In this document: positions 9,113 through 19,279 of the stretch, piece by piece
Layout: every line of letters starts with the position of its first letter
Position numbering within the stretch: position 1 is the stretch's first letter
Source of the DNA: Thraustochytrium sp. TN22
Lineage: Eukaryota > Sar > Bigyra > Thraustochytrida > Thraustochytriidae
NCBI GenBank assembly: GCA_013306675.1
Contig: JABLUY010000082.1
Coordinates: forward strand, 62,001-126,000
Length of the DNA stretch: 64,000 nt
Direction: 5' to 3'
Notes under the pieces: generated by a model
Told to the model about the DNA's origin: nothing
Databases searched by the model: none
What the model saw: only the letters and a program-made list of their open reading frames with translations
Translations under genes and position numbers: made by a program

Positions 9113-9687
9113 ATGCACCGAGACATGTTCACAGGAGAAGAAGCACTGACCGGATGAAGTTGGAACTCTCGTACCTGATACAAATGGATGGCGCCGCGAA
9201 TAAGAAGACGCTCGACGAGGTCCACGGCAGACAGAGAGACATCCCAAGCTGCATGCCCAGCCTGCTGGCAGCTCCGTTGGATATTCTACTCACCGCCATG
9301 GAGGACAAGGCGCCTGGTAGTACCACGCATCAAGAAAGTTCGCAGGTCTTGATCACAAGTCTTGAACTTGGGCTATGCAGCTTCTCCCCGCCCTCACCTC
9401 GCTTCGCCTCGTGGTACTACCCTGCCAGTGGTACTACTACGAGGTCTCGCAACTCGGCCGCCAGCGCCTGGATCTGACCGGTCGTCGGACCGGGCGCGGA
9501 CGATAGGACCAAGCCGCTCTTGCTTGCACTGGCAGTGGTAGTAAGTGGCTCGGCTCGGCAGTGGCGGCTCCAAGTTGGGCAAAGACGAAACCTTGCGCGG
9601 ACTCGGACTCGCACGCCGACGCGGGCTCGGAGTTGGAGTCGGAGTCGAAGTCAGGGTCGCGGGCCCAGCGGCGCCATCATCAGCATC
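9108..9687. other. crotonase 2-3 intergenic region with a 12-bp inverted repeat
   Basis: GGTAGTACCACG near 9314 and its exact reverse complement CGTGGTACTACC near 9410 lie about 85 bp apart. The region close to copy 3 has GGAGTC-type hexamer repeats (about 9625-9655). No gene was seen. Confidence 0.5.
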
Positions 9688-10569
9688 ATGGGGCGCAACC
9701 TCAAGGTGGACAAAGGCAGCGATGGCGTGCTGACGCTAACCATTTCGCGGCCCGAGCACCGGAACGCGTGGACCGAGGTGCTGCGCGAGGAGATCGTGGA
9801 GGCTGTGGAGGCGGCGAACCGCGACCCTGCGGTGCGTGTGATCATGCTGATAGGCGACCCGGCAGGGCGCGCGTTTTGCGCAGGCATGCAGCTGGCCGAC
9901 GACACCGAGTCCGCAGAGGTGGAGGCGCGTGACATTCCGACCGGGCGCGTCAGGGACAACTCCACGGTGCGCGACGGCGGCGGCCAGGCCGGCCTGGCGC
10001 TGTTGCGGTGCACCAAGCCAACGATCGCGGCCATGAATGGGTCAGCCGTGGGCGTGGGCATCACGCTGGCGTGCTGCTGCGACATGCGCGTTGTGGCGGA
10101 GGACGCCAAAATAGGCTTCGTCTTCGTGCGACGCGGCGTCACGCTCGAGACGCTCTCGTCGTGGATGCTGCCCAAGCTGGTGGGCCACGGCAAGGCGATG
10201 GAGCTGGCAGTCACAGGCCGTGTCTTCCAGGCGCGGGAAGCGCCCGAGGGCCTCTTCAACTACGTCGTGCCGGCGGACCAGGTGCTCGCCAAGGCGCGCG
10301 AGCTGGCCGCCGAGATTGTCACGCACGCCAGTCCGGTTGGCATCAGTCTGTCTAAGTTTGCGCTCCTGCGCAATGCCAACATGAGCCCTGAGGAGGCGCA
10401 CTTGGTTGAGTCGCGCATGATCTTTCACTGCTTTAGCGGGCCGGACTTTGAGGAAGGCCGCAAGTCCTTTCTCGAGAAGCGCAACCCACTCTTTTCTTCG
10501 GACCCGTACCGGCAGCTCCCGCCCTTTTACCCGTGGTGGCGCGTGATCAAGACGCATCCCAGCTTTTGA
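9688..10569 (+). CDS. crotonase-fold protein 3, divergent isomerase-like paralogue
   Basis: 293 aa, starting MGRNLKVDKG. It is the most diverged of the trio, with many replacements in the acyl-binding segment (for example TESAEVEARDIPTG near residue 78). It keeps FCAGMQL, NGSAVGVGI, the isomerase-type Glu154 (GVTLETLSSW) and the C-terminal FYPWW. Its C-terminus is HPSF rather than HPKL, so the peroxisomal-type signal of copies 1 and 2 is absent. Different location or substrate is inferred. The 5' leader carries a (GGAGTC)n-like repeat. No hydratase-type Glu pair is present, as in the other copies. Confidence 0.85.
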   Translation: MGRNLKVDKGSDGVLTLTISRPEHRNAWTEVLREEIVEAVEAANRDPAVRVIMLIGDPAGRAFCAGMQLADDTESAEVEARDIPTGRVRDNSTVRDGGGQAGLALLRCTKPTIAAMNGSAVGVGITLACCCDMRVVAEDAKIGFVFVRRGVTLETLSSWMLPKLVGHGKAMELAVTGRVFQAREAPEGLFNYVVPADQVLAKARELAAEIVTHASPVGISLSKFALLRNANMSPEEAHLVESRMIFHCFSGPDFEEGRKSFLEKRNPLFSSDPYRQLPPFYPWWRVIKTHPSF

Positions 10570-11195
10570 CCGAGAGAGAGAGAGAGAGAGAGAGATGGAC
10601 AAGGCGCCCCCGACACTGGAAGAAGAATTGCACATGATGAAGAACCGACTTTTGATGATTGATGGATTGATTGGCGTTCTCTCTCTCTCTCCCGGTACTG
10701 CACAAAAGAGGCCGGAGGCGCCCGCGACACTGAAAGAAGACTTGCACATGATGAAGAATCGATTTTTAATGATTGTTCTGCTCCATTTTGGCGTTCTACA
10801 CGCGAGAAGGAATCTTTACTGCACAAAAGAGGCCGGAGGCAAAAGGTTGGGCTGTGTGATGTGCTTGAACCTTGAGCGTCCGTGTTTGCGGGTTCCCCCA
10901 CGAGGATGTGAATCGTGGACAAAATCGACGGCGTGGCCGTCTATGGCCGGGGCCCTGCCGTGCGCGCGAGAAAACGCGCGCTCGCGTGCAGCCTGCGATG
11001 GGAGAGGAGACGATGGAGAGGAAGGGAGGGCGAGGCTCGCTGCTTCTCTCTCTCTCTCGCTCGCTCGCTTGCTTGGCACGCGTGGCGGTGCTCCCGAGTG
11101 GCGCGCAGAGGCGACGCGCCGCGCTTATAATGTATTAGTGTTTGGCGTTTGTGGTGTGGTGTGGCAACTGCCGCACAGAGGTGAATTGTTTGGTC
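10570..11195. repeat. imperfect ~115-bp tandem repeat and (GA)n downstream of crotonase 3
   Basis: A pure GA run (10570-10594) is followed by two related units. ATTGCACATGATGAAGAACC near 10625 and TTGCACATGATGAAGAATCG near 10740 mark corresponding points, each followed by a TTGATGATT-like element and a GGCGTTCT element. A third partial unit ends near 10845 and shares TACTGCACAAAAGAGGCCGG with the second. No gene was seen here. Confidence 0.7.
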
Positions 11196-12647
11196 TCATG
11201 CCCAGTCGTTGACGGTGGTGCTGCCATAGGTGGTCGACGGATCCCAGGTCCACCAGGGAGCGAGCGCCTGCCAGAAGCGGCTGGCCTCAATCTCAGCAAA
11301 GCCGCGCGCGAAACCGAGGCGCGTGCGCGGGTTGCGGCGGAAGCTGGAGGCGAAGAAGGTGAGGAGCGCGAGGGGCGTGCGCTCACGCTCCTTGGTGCAG
11401 AGCGTGTCGGGCACCTCGAGGTGCGCCTGGCAAATGAGGTCGCACATGATGTTGGGGTCCTCATGGTGCCACGGCCAGCGCTCGAAGAGGGCCTCGAAGA
11501 CGAGGACAGCGAAGGACCACCAGTCGGACTCGGTGCCGTGGGGCCTGCGCTTGAAGATCTCAGGCGCCGCGTAGGCGAGCGTGCCGGACTGGGTGACGCA
11601 CTCGACGCGGCCGGTGCGCGGGTTGCGGTCGGCCACGGGGTCGAGCACGGTGGAGAGGCCAAAGTCGAGGAGCTTGGCCGTGCCGTGGCGCGTGATGCCG
11701 ATGTTCTCAGGCTTGAGGTCGCCGTGGATGATGTTGTGGCGGTGCAGGGTCGCAAGACCGCGTGCCACATCGGCGAGGATGACGAGGTGCTCGCATGTGC
11801 GCATGGGCTCGCAGCCCCACACACTGTAGAGATCGCCCTGCTCGCAGTACTCGAGTGCCATGATGGCATGGTCCTCGACGATGCTGGCGAACTCGAGGCG
11901 CACGATGTTCTCGGACTCGCGGTGCAGCTGTTTACGGAGCACCGCGAGCTCGCTGCGGCCATGCTGCGCGCTCTTGCGCGGCGAGAGCGCCACGCACTTG
12001 ACGACGACCAAGTCCTCGGGGGCGCCGGCTGCCATGGTCTGCGCGCCGGGCAGGGCGCTCACCCTGGCGCGCTGCACGAGCGAGACCTGGCCGTAGGTGC
12101 CGCGGAGGTCGGCCGAGATGTCCATCGACCTGAGCGCCTGTGCCAGCGAGAGCGCCGCCGTGGGCGGCGCCAGCGTCTGCAGTTCCTGGGCCCGCGTCTC
12201 GCCGGCTGCCTGGCCCTGCTCCGTTGTCGCACCGCCCCTGCTGCAGCTGCTGGCGCTGGCGCTGGTGCTGGTGCTGCCGCCACTGCTCCTGCAGCTCGTC
12301 AGGTCCGCGGCGGTGCCGGCCCCGAGCGCCGCGGGCGACGACACGGTCCTTGCAGGGGCTGCCGCGGAACTCGCCCCCCAGCTCGTCGTCATGTCCTCCT
12401 CCTCCTCCTCCTCCTCCTCCTCGTCGAAGACCTCCCCGACGTGGTGCTGCTTCCTCGCTGCCCAGCCCGCGTCTGCGCGCGCGCGCCTGGCCGCGGCCGC
12501 CGTCGCGACGGCCGTGTCAATCCAGAGCCCGCTCGGCCGCGGCCTGGTTCTGGCGGGCTTGTCCGCCTCGCGCGGCCTGGCCGCCGCCGCGGCCTCTCGC
12601 GCGCCCGCCGCCGCGCCCGCCTCCGCCGCCGTCTCCGCGCGCATCAT
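11196..12647 (-). CDS. serine/threonine protein kinase with long disordered N-terminus
   Basis: 483 aa. Residues 1-175 are low complexity (Ala/Arg-rich, then a nine-Glu run near 76-84, then Ser/Ala-rich). The kinase domain spans about 176-455: Gly loop GTYGQV at 183, VVVKC with Lys217, the catalytic loop HGDLKPEN at 308 with Asp310, DFG at 328, and APEIF at 361 followed by SDWWSF. The Arg of the usual HRD is Gly309, so it is a non-RD kinase by sequence. The activation segment ends in GTLAYAAPE, typical of CAMK/AGC-like kinases, but the subfamily was not recognised. The alternative start at Met86 would remove the acidic run. The C-terminus is Trp-rich (WWTWDP). Confidence 0.9.
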   Translation of the reverse strand: MMRAETAAEAGAAAGAREAAAAARPREADKPARTRPRPSGLWIDTAVATAAAARRARADAGWAARKQHHVGEVFDEEEEEEEEEDMTTSWGASSAAAPARTVSSPAALGAGTAADLTSCRSSGGSTSTSASASSCSRGGATTEQGQAAGETRAQELQTLAPPTAALSLAQALRSMDISADLRGTYGQVSLVQRARVSALPGAQTMAAGAPEDLVVVKCVALSPRKSAQHGRSELAVLRKQLHRESENIVRLEFASIVEDHAIMALEYCEQGDLYSVWGCEPMRTCEHLVILADVARGLATLHRHNIIHGDLKPENIGITRHGTAKLLDFGLSTVLDPVADRNPRTGRVECVTQSGTLAYAAPEIFKRRPHGTESDWWSFAVLVFEALFERWPWHHEDPNIMCDLICQAHLEVPDTLCTKERERTPLALLTFFASSFRRNPRTRLGFARGFAEIEASRFWQALAPWWTWDPSTTYGSTTVNDWA

Positions 12648-12746
12648 CTCCGCCGCCGCCGCCGCCGTCGCTCCGCTGGCGCCAGCTCGAGCTCTCGATT
12701 CGGGTTTGGCTTATCTCGCTCGCCTCGCTCGCCTTGACTCGCTCGG

Positions 12747-12782
12747 CTCGACTCGACTCGACTCGACTCGACTCGACTCGAC
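12747..12782. repeat. (GACTC)n microsatellite
   Basis: About seven perfect ACTCG/GACTC pentamers about 100 bp upstream of the kinase start codon. Confidence 0.9.
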
Positions 12783-12915
12783 GCACTGCACTCGCTTGCC
12801 CAGCCGCCCCTCCGCCTCCCTCCGAGTCGGCCGCGTCTTTCGTTGGGCCGCCTGTGAACGCGCCTCCCCGCATCCGCCCCGCACGCCCCGCAGCCCCACA
12901 TTCCAACACCCGCGC

Positions 12916-13015
12916 CGCCTCGCCTCGCCTCGCCTCGCCTCGCCTCGCCGCGCGCTCGACCCTCCAGCGCCTCGCCTCGCCTCGCCTCGCCTCGCCTCGC
13001 CTGGCCTCGCCTGGC
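12916..13015. repeat. (CTCGC)n pentamer arrays, two blocks
   Basis: Two runs of CTCGC units (about 12916-12950 and 12969-13015) separated by a short unique segment. The same pentamer array recurs at 14219-14258. Confidence 0.9.
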
Positions 13016-14218
13016 CTGCGCGCGCTGCGCGGGCGGGCCTGGCGGCTGCGCGGCGCGGCCTGCCGCGGCCGCCGCGGCGTCCATCCTGGTCTTTCCCTCC
13101 CTTTCCTGGGTCTTTCGCTGTCTGTCTGTCTTTCCCTCCCTGCCAGTGCCCCGCGCGGCGGCGGGCCGTCCGTCCAGCCAGCGGAGCGGCCGCTGCGCGT
13201 CTTTCGCAGCTGGCTCACCCACCCACCGTCCACCGCCCGCCCAGCCCAGCCAGCCAGCCAACAACGCGCTCGCTCGCTGCGATGCGATGCGAGCGCGGCG
13301 GAGGCTGGACGCTGGACGCTGGACGCGGCGCCGCGTAGACTTTGCGGGTCTTTCTTGCTCTATTCCCCCCCTGCCCTCGCCGCCTCGCGGCCGCCGGCCG
13401 CCAAGCCGGCGGTCAGTGAGTGTGGTCTAGACCTCACTCAGGGTTCAAGTTGGACGCCTGCCTGGCCTGCCTGCCTTCGAGTTGGCCTATGGCTGGCGCG
13501 CGGAGGAAGCCGGCGGGAACGCACGCGAAAGGGGGGCAGCGCGCGCGCTCGCGGCTGCGGGCGCGGCTGCGGGCGCGGCTGCGGGCGCTGGGGGGCGCGC
13601 GCGCGCCCCAAGCTCTGCGTTCGCCAGGCCCGCGCAGGACCCCGTCTACTTCAAACCCTCCCACCTGCCTGCGTGCGCCCGCGCCCGCCGCAGCTACCGG
13701 GCCAACAAACGCGGCTAGCGCCGCCGCCGCCGCCAACCGCGTCCGCCACCTGCGAGCGAGCTGCGAGCGGATAACTAACGCGCGCGCGAGCCCGAGCCTT
13801 CTCTGGACAACAAGCTCCTCGCCTGGCCATCACGCCGGCTGGCGGCGCCCGGCCCGGCTGCCCGCTCGTCTGTCTGTCTGTCTGTCTGTCTGGCCGACCG
13901 GCCGGCTGGCGGGCTGGCTGGCTGGCAGTGGCCGCCACCGGCCGCGGCGCGCGCGCCAGCCGGCCGGAGCAAGCTAGCTAGCGAGCGCTAGGGCTTGCGC
14001 CAGGCACCGGCGGCCAGCCAGAGGTGCACAGCGGCGGGTCTTTCCCATCCTCCTCCGCTTCTCTTTCCTCTCTCTTCGGCCTGGACTCGCGACGGCGAGC
14101 GACGGCGAGCGAGCGGGCAACAGCCAGGCCAGGCGAGTGCGCCGAGCGGGGCAGCCGAGCGTCCAGGCGCTGCTCATTGGCCGCGCCGAGTGGGATCACG
14201 CGCGCCCGCCGCGCGCCA

Positions 14219-14258
14219 GCGCCTCGCCTCGCCTCGCCTCGCCTCGCCTCGCCTCGCG
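14219..14258. repeat. (CTCGC)n pentamer array
   Basis: Eight consecutive GCCTC units, the same motif as at 12916-13015. Confidence 0.9.
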
Positions 14259-14962
14259 CTCGCGAACAGTGCGAAGCGCCGCGCAGCACTCGCAGCATCG
14301 CGTAGCTGCGCGAGAGCCCGGCCGGCCAGGCGTAGGGCCGGACGGCGCCCCCCTGAAAGACGCGTCGCCTGGCCCGGCCGTCTGCCCGGCCCACCTGCTC
14401 CCATCACGGCGCCTGTGAGCGCCTGCCCTCGCAACCTGTGATCCCGCGCCGGGGGCACCGGCCCCGCAGCGCCTGCTCGTGCGCGACGCTTCGAAAAGGC
14501 GCGCCCCACTGTGCGCTCGTCGCTTTTCGGCCAACCTGCCGTGGCTGGCCGATGTGAGTCACCGTGCCGCTGAGTAAGCTGCTCGTAGCTTTGCTTGCTT
14601 GCCTGCTTGCTCTACGCCTGCACGCCCGCCTCGCCCCGCGTCTCCACGGCACGAATCCTGGGCGCCGTTGGCTGGCCCTGGCTGCCCGGGGCAGGCCAGG
14701 CGAAGAGGGAGGGGGTGGGCCCAACCAGTGTTCGCCGTGCCAGCCCCAGGCTCCCGTTGCGCTTTCGTTGCGCTCTTGTAAACGAACGAAAAATAACGAT
14801 CCTCCCGGCTGCCACATGACTGTAGTGGCTCGGGCGCCCGTCCCAGACGAGCACAAGGTTGACCATGCCCGTCCGGGCCTCCTCCTGGCAGGACCTGGCC
14901 GACCGGCGGACCGCCGCTGCGCCGTCCGGGAGCGGCCGGCCGCCCAGGCTCGTGTCAGATTA

Positions 14963-15003
14963 GAGCTAGCTAGCTAGCTAGCTAGCGAGCGAGCGAGCGA
15001 GCT
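14963..15003. repeat. (GCTA)n followed by (GAGC)n
   Basis: A run of GCTA units passes directly into GAGC units. Shorter CTAGCTAG motifs occur at 5433, 13974, 17001, 21963 and 27268, all outside genes. Confidence 0.9.
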
Positions 15004-16047
15004 GCTTGCAAGCGGCCGGAGCGAGCGCGAGTGAGCCCCCCCCCTTGTGAGCAGCCACGTGCAAGCAAGTGAGGGAGGAGACGAGCCAAGGACCTCGGCT
15101 GAAAGACGCCCCTGGCTCGCTCCCAACAGCCCCCTGGCCCGGGCTTATCCGCGCGAGACCACAGGTGGTAAGCAGCTTTATCCGCACGAGACCCATCCCA
15201 ACGGCACCCGTCCGCCAGGCCTGGCAGTCCGTGCGCAAAAAAGCAGCAGCCCAACTGCCCGGCGCCGCCCTGCGCCGGTGGAAGGAAATGAAAACTCCAG
15301 CCACCCAGGGAAAGAACGCGGCAGGCCTGGCGTGCTCGGCGCTGAGACGCCAGCCCGGCGGCGCCAGGCTGGCCTGGCCAGGCAGGTCAGGTGGACAGAT
15401 GTCCAGGCGTTATGCCGCTGGCCGCTGATGCTCGCCGCGCTGACTTGTGTCGCGGCCGCGCTGCATGACTTGTGTCGCGGCCGCGCTGCATAACTTGCGC
15501 ACCCGACTGAGGCGAGTCCCCTCACCGGCCCTGTCAAGCTGAGGCTTCACTAGCGGGCCCCCCCCCCACACAGCGCTCGGCGGGAGCACCTGGGAGCGAG
15601 CCCCTTGTCTTTCAACAACTCCGTCTCGCGCGCGGCGCTGCCGGCCAGCCAGCCAGCCACCCAGCGGCCCGGCCGGTGGCGTGCACTAACCGCCCGCCGG
15701 CGACTGGAGCCGCGGCAACTTCGCTCACCGAGCCGAGTCGTGGTGCCGCTAGCTCGCTAGGCTCCTTGAGCCGTAGCGCCTCAGGCTGTCTGTCTGGCTG
15801 TCGCTTGCCGTCGCCACCGGAGGTTGCGGCGGTCCCGCTGCACCCTGGGGGCCTCCCAAACGGCCACCCGAGCCCGCAGCGGGCCTCTCCAAGCTGGGGG
15901 CTCTGTGGGATGGCCAGCCTTGACCCGCGCCCCTCAGCGGACTAGTTGGTTCCTTCCTTTCCGTCGTGGGTGTATCGGTCGAACAACCGGAGCACTTTGA
16001 ACTGCTCTGCGCTGCACTGCACTGCAAGGATCAACAGGGCTGAACAA

Positions 16048-16098
16048 GCAGGTCGGCTGGCCGGTGGAGTCGGCTGGCCCACCGGCCAGCCGACCTGC
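16048..16098. repeat. perfect 20-bp inverted repeat with 11-nt loop
   Basis: The arm at 16048-16067 (GCAGGTCGGCTGGCCGGTGG) is exactly complementary to 16079-16098. The RNA or single strand would fold into a strong GC-rich hairpin. It lies within the gene-poor block, far from any recognised gene. Confidence 0.85.
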
Positions 16099-19000
16099 CA
16101 GCGATGGAAGTGTCATCGCGACGGCCAAGCTGACGGCCGCCAAGGCTGCGCTGTGCAGCGCAACCGGCCAGCCGGCCTCAACTGCCGCCGTCCAGCGGTT
16201 CGTCGCGCCCGTGAGCCTGACTGTGAGTGAGAAGAAAAGAAAAGAGAAGCGCCGCCTGGCTGCAGCGCGCGGCAGTGTTGGCTGGAAAGACAGACTTTGG
16301 CACCGCGCCCAGCATCACGGCATGCAGCCAAAAACATCCGTCAGATCAATCTCGCGAATCACGACACGGGTGGCCGATCGAACCCGGAGCTTCGCGCGGC
16401 AAGCGGGGCCCGCGCGCCGCCGACCTGCGACGGCGCCGAGGCCTGCGCAGGCGAGCCTCGCCCTCCCATCATGCCGGCCGCCCCGAGCTAGCTTGGCTAG
16501 GAGCTCGTAGCCTGTGTCAGCGAGCCTTCATGGCGTGGTGAAGCTGGCGTAGCGTGCGTGGCGTAGCGTGGCGTGCCTCTCCCAGGCTGTCTGACTCCCA
16601 AGGAAGGCCAGTCGCCCGACCGGTTGCGAGCGCGCGCGCGCGCTGACCCGCGGCCGCGCGCACGAGCCCGCGCGCTTTCGAGTTCAAGTTGGACATGCGT
16701 GAGCTGTGTCTCGTTGTCTTTCACTCCCCGCCAAACCAAGCGCCTCGTTTCGCAGGTGTCTTTCGCCGCGCTCGGCGCTCGCAGGCCGTTCGCAGGACCG
16801 GGCGCAGCTCGCAGCCAAGCACATTTCTCAGCATCAAGGGCAGGCCCTAGGCAGAACGGGTGGCGCCGTGGCTGCTCGGCAGCGCGGGTGGCGCCGCACG
16901 GTGCAAGCAAGATTATTGTTCAGGCAGCGCAAGTGGTTGGCGTGCGGCCCTCGCGTGAGCGGGATCGGCGTGAGGGCGCCTGCGGCCTGCCAGTGCCTGC
17001 CTAGCTAGGCTAGCTAGCTGCCACGGACTTTCCGGCGTTCGGAGGTGCGAGCCGGGCGCTCCAGGCATGTCAGCGCGCTTTGTCCCGGACCCTTGTGGAA
17101 GCGGCCTTTCATTTCAGCCTCACAGTTGCGTCAAGGCGAGCCGTGGCGTGTCCATCATGCCCGGACTCAATAGCATTCCACGTTGCGAAGAACTCGGCGC
17201 GACGCTCGCCGAAACGAAGAACTCGACGCGACGCTTGCCCGAACCAGCCTGCGCGGGATTGGCTTGGCTCGACACGACTTGCCTCGGCGTCGGCTCGGCT
17301 TGCCTGCTTGGCTCCGCTCGACTCCGCTCGGCGCCAAGCCAGAGGCACTCAGGCAGGCCCAACCCAACCCAGTTTCCTTCCGGCCACAGCGCGAAAACCT
17401 TCCTGCGGCGCGCTGCCGGGACGTCGGCCCCGGCATCCAGTGGACTCCGAACCGCGCTCAGCTTCAAACGACCAGGCAGCGGCCTGGCAGCCAGTTGGCT
17501 CGGCTAACGGTCAGAACCCCACAAACGCCTGTCAATCCGATGAATTTCTTGGTGCCCACCACTTGATCGATCAATCGCAAGACGCTCGCTCGGCTCAAAC
17601 TTGCGTGGCGTGCGTGATTTCGACCAGCCTCATTCACATCACTGGCAGGCAGCCGAGGCGGCTTGTAGTTTATTTTTCTTTGCACGCGCTCTCTGCCGGT
17701 GGTGACGGGTGGTCCAATGGCTGCCGACAATACCACACCGATGCCGCCGCTGTGGTGTCTGCTCAGCCTCTGCTGGCCAACTGCAGCGCACGCCGCCACC
17801 ACAGACGCCGCCAAGCCTTGGGTGCCAGTGGGGTCGGGGCGCTCTGGAGCAAGCAGAACATCGCCCTTTCTTCGATTCCTGGAGCTGCTGAAGCTGGGTG
17901 CGACGCATGGCTCACTGCTTGCTTGCTCGCGCGCCGCCTGCGCTCGCAGGCGGTTGAGGCGCGCAGAAGAACTCTCGCTCCGACGAGCGCGCCGCCGCCG
18001 CCGCCTGGCCGCCGCCCTGGCTCGGACTACGGTCTGCGAGCGCGGTCCTAGGTCCACGCTCGTCGACTCCAGCTCTGGATGGAGCTGCGACAGACATTCG
18101 GCCAGGCTCGACGTCAGGCAGGCCCCTTTCCGCGAGCGGATTGCGAGCCACCGCAGCCAACGCTCGCGGCCACGGAGACGGGCCGATGCCGCCTTTAATG
18201 CGGGTCATTTTCTGTTGCAGATCCGTCTTGAGACCGCGTGCTGCATACCCCTGCAGCGCGCAAACTCAGCACGGGAGAGGCACAATGGCGCTGGACTCCG
18301 GAGTCCATCGTACGACTTTGCTGGCCGTGGACAACCTGCCGGAGGACCTTTAGCACAGCATGTCCCGGAGGCAGCGGGACGAGCTCCCGCTCAACGCAAC
18401 ACCCGGGATGCCGGGTTGGCGAGAGTGCCCCATGTGATTCGACGAGGTCCAGATGGCCATGGTGCAACTGCGAGGACGATACGAGACGCCTTCGCCCACG
18501 ATGACATGTCGAGGAAGCTTTGCGACAGCGGGGCCGCATTTCTCACCGAGCCCTGCGCTGGAGCGAGGAAGCTGCGACGTTGCTTTTAGGCCAACTGCGA
18601 TGGCCCTACGACTTGTGCACCACTTTGAACCTTGACCTCGAAGCTTGGTACTGCAGTGCTTGTGTGAGAACGAGAACATGTACCTACCGTCCTTGCGCTG
18701 TCCTAGTTAGCTACTAGCTAGTAAGCAGTGCTGTGCGCTGTCACGGTCGGGCGCTACTGGGCGCTAGGTTTGTCACGGGCGCTTGATGACGAGGCAAACG
18801 AAACAGCCCCGCGCTGCCCTTTGGTCGCCTGCCTTTTGACACATGCTCTTTCATCTGCTTTCTTTCAGTGACGTACGCCTTGCAGCGCTCGACACTCTCG
18901 CACAGGCTCGGCGACTGTCAGGTCAGAGTATCGGCAGTGATTGCCTCCTCGCGCGTGTGCGCCGCTTGTCAGCTGTGTCCTGTACGTTTACACACCTCCA

Positions 19001-19279
19001 AGACAGTGGTCGATTCGAATTGCCGGAGCAGGTGCGGAGCACACACGACGCGGGCGGGCGTGCACGTGCTGTCGGGCTCGCGAATACCAAGCAATCAAAC
19101 GCCAAAAGCCTCTCGCCCGCTTGCCGGCCTGCCCTGCGCGGCGTGGCGCGGCGCGGCGCGGCTGGAGCAGCCAGGGAGAGCGGCGGCACGACGCGCGCGC
19201 GGCGCGACGCAGCGCGGCGCGGCTCAGAGCGGCACCGGCGGCGCCCGGCGGCGCGGCATACCTCCGAGAGAGCGAGAGG

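Larger units (their letters stand above)
12648..19279. other. 6.6-kb gene-poor block
   Basis: No frame in this stretch shows a recognisable domain. The many open frames on both strands are Arg/Ala/Pro/Ser-rich and overlap each other, as expected from stop-poor GC-rich DNA. It contains pentamer arrays (CTCGC, GACTC), a (TGTC)n run at 13868-13892, repeated GCTA motifs, a two-copy 25-bp repeat (15441-15490) and a perfect hairpin (16048-16098). The left end must hold the kinase promoter and the right end the promoter of the M11-like gene. No tRNA or rRNA was recognised. Confidence 0.5.

Noticed and set aside
11142-12737. 531-codon plus-strand frame
   Set aside because: Antisense to the kinase, whose motifs are unmistakable on the other strand.
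17080-18589. Overlapping plus-strand frames of ~300 codons in the gene-poor block
   Set aside because: Composition is Arg/Ala/Ser-rich, frames overlap each other, and no motif was found. Some real exon could be hidden here but cannot be supported.
18990-19040. tRNA-like B-box (GATTCGAATTGCC)
   Set aside because: No matching A-box or cloverleaf could be drawn around it.
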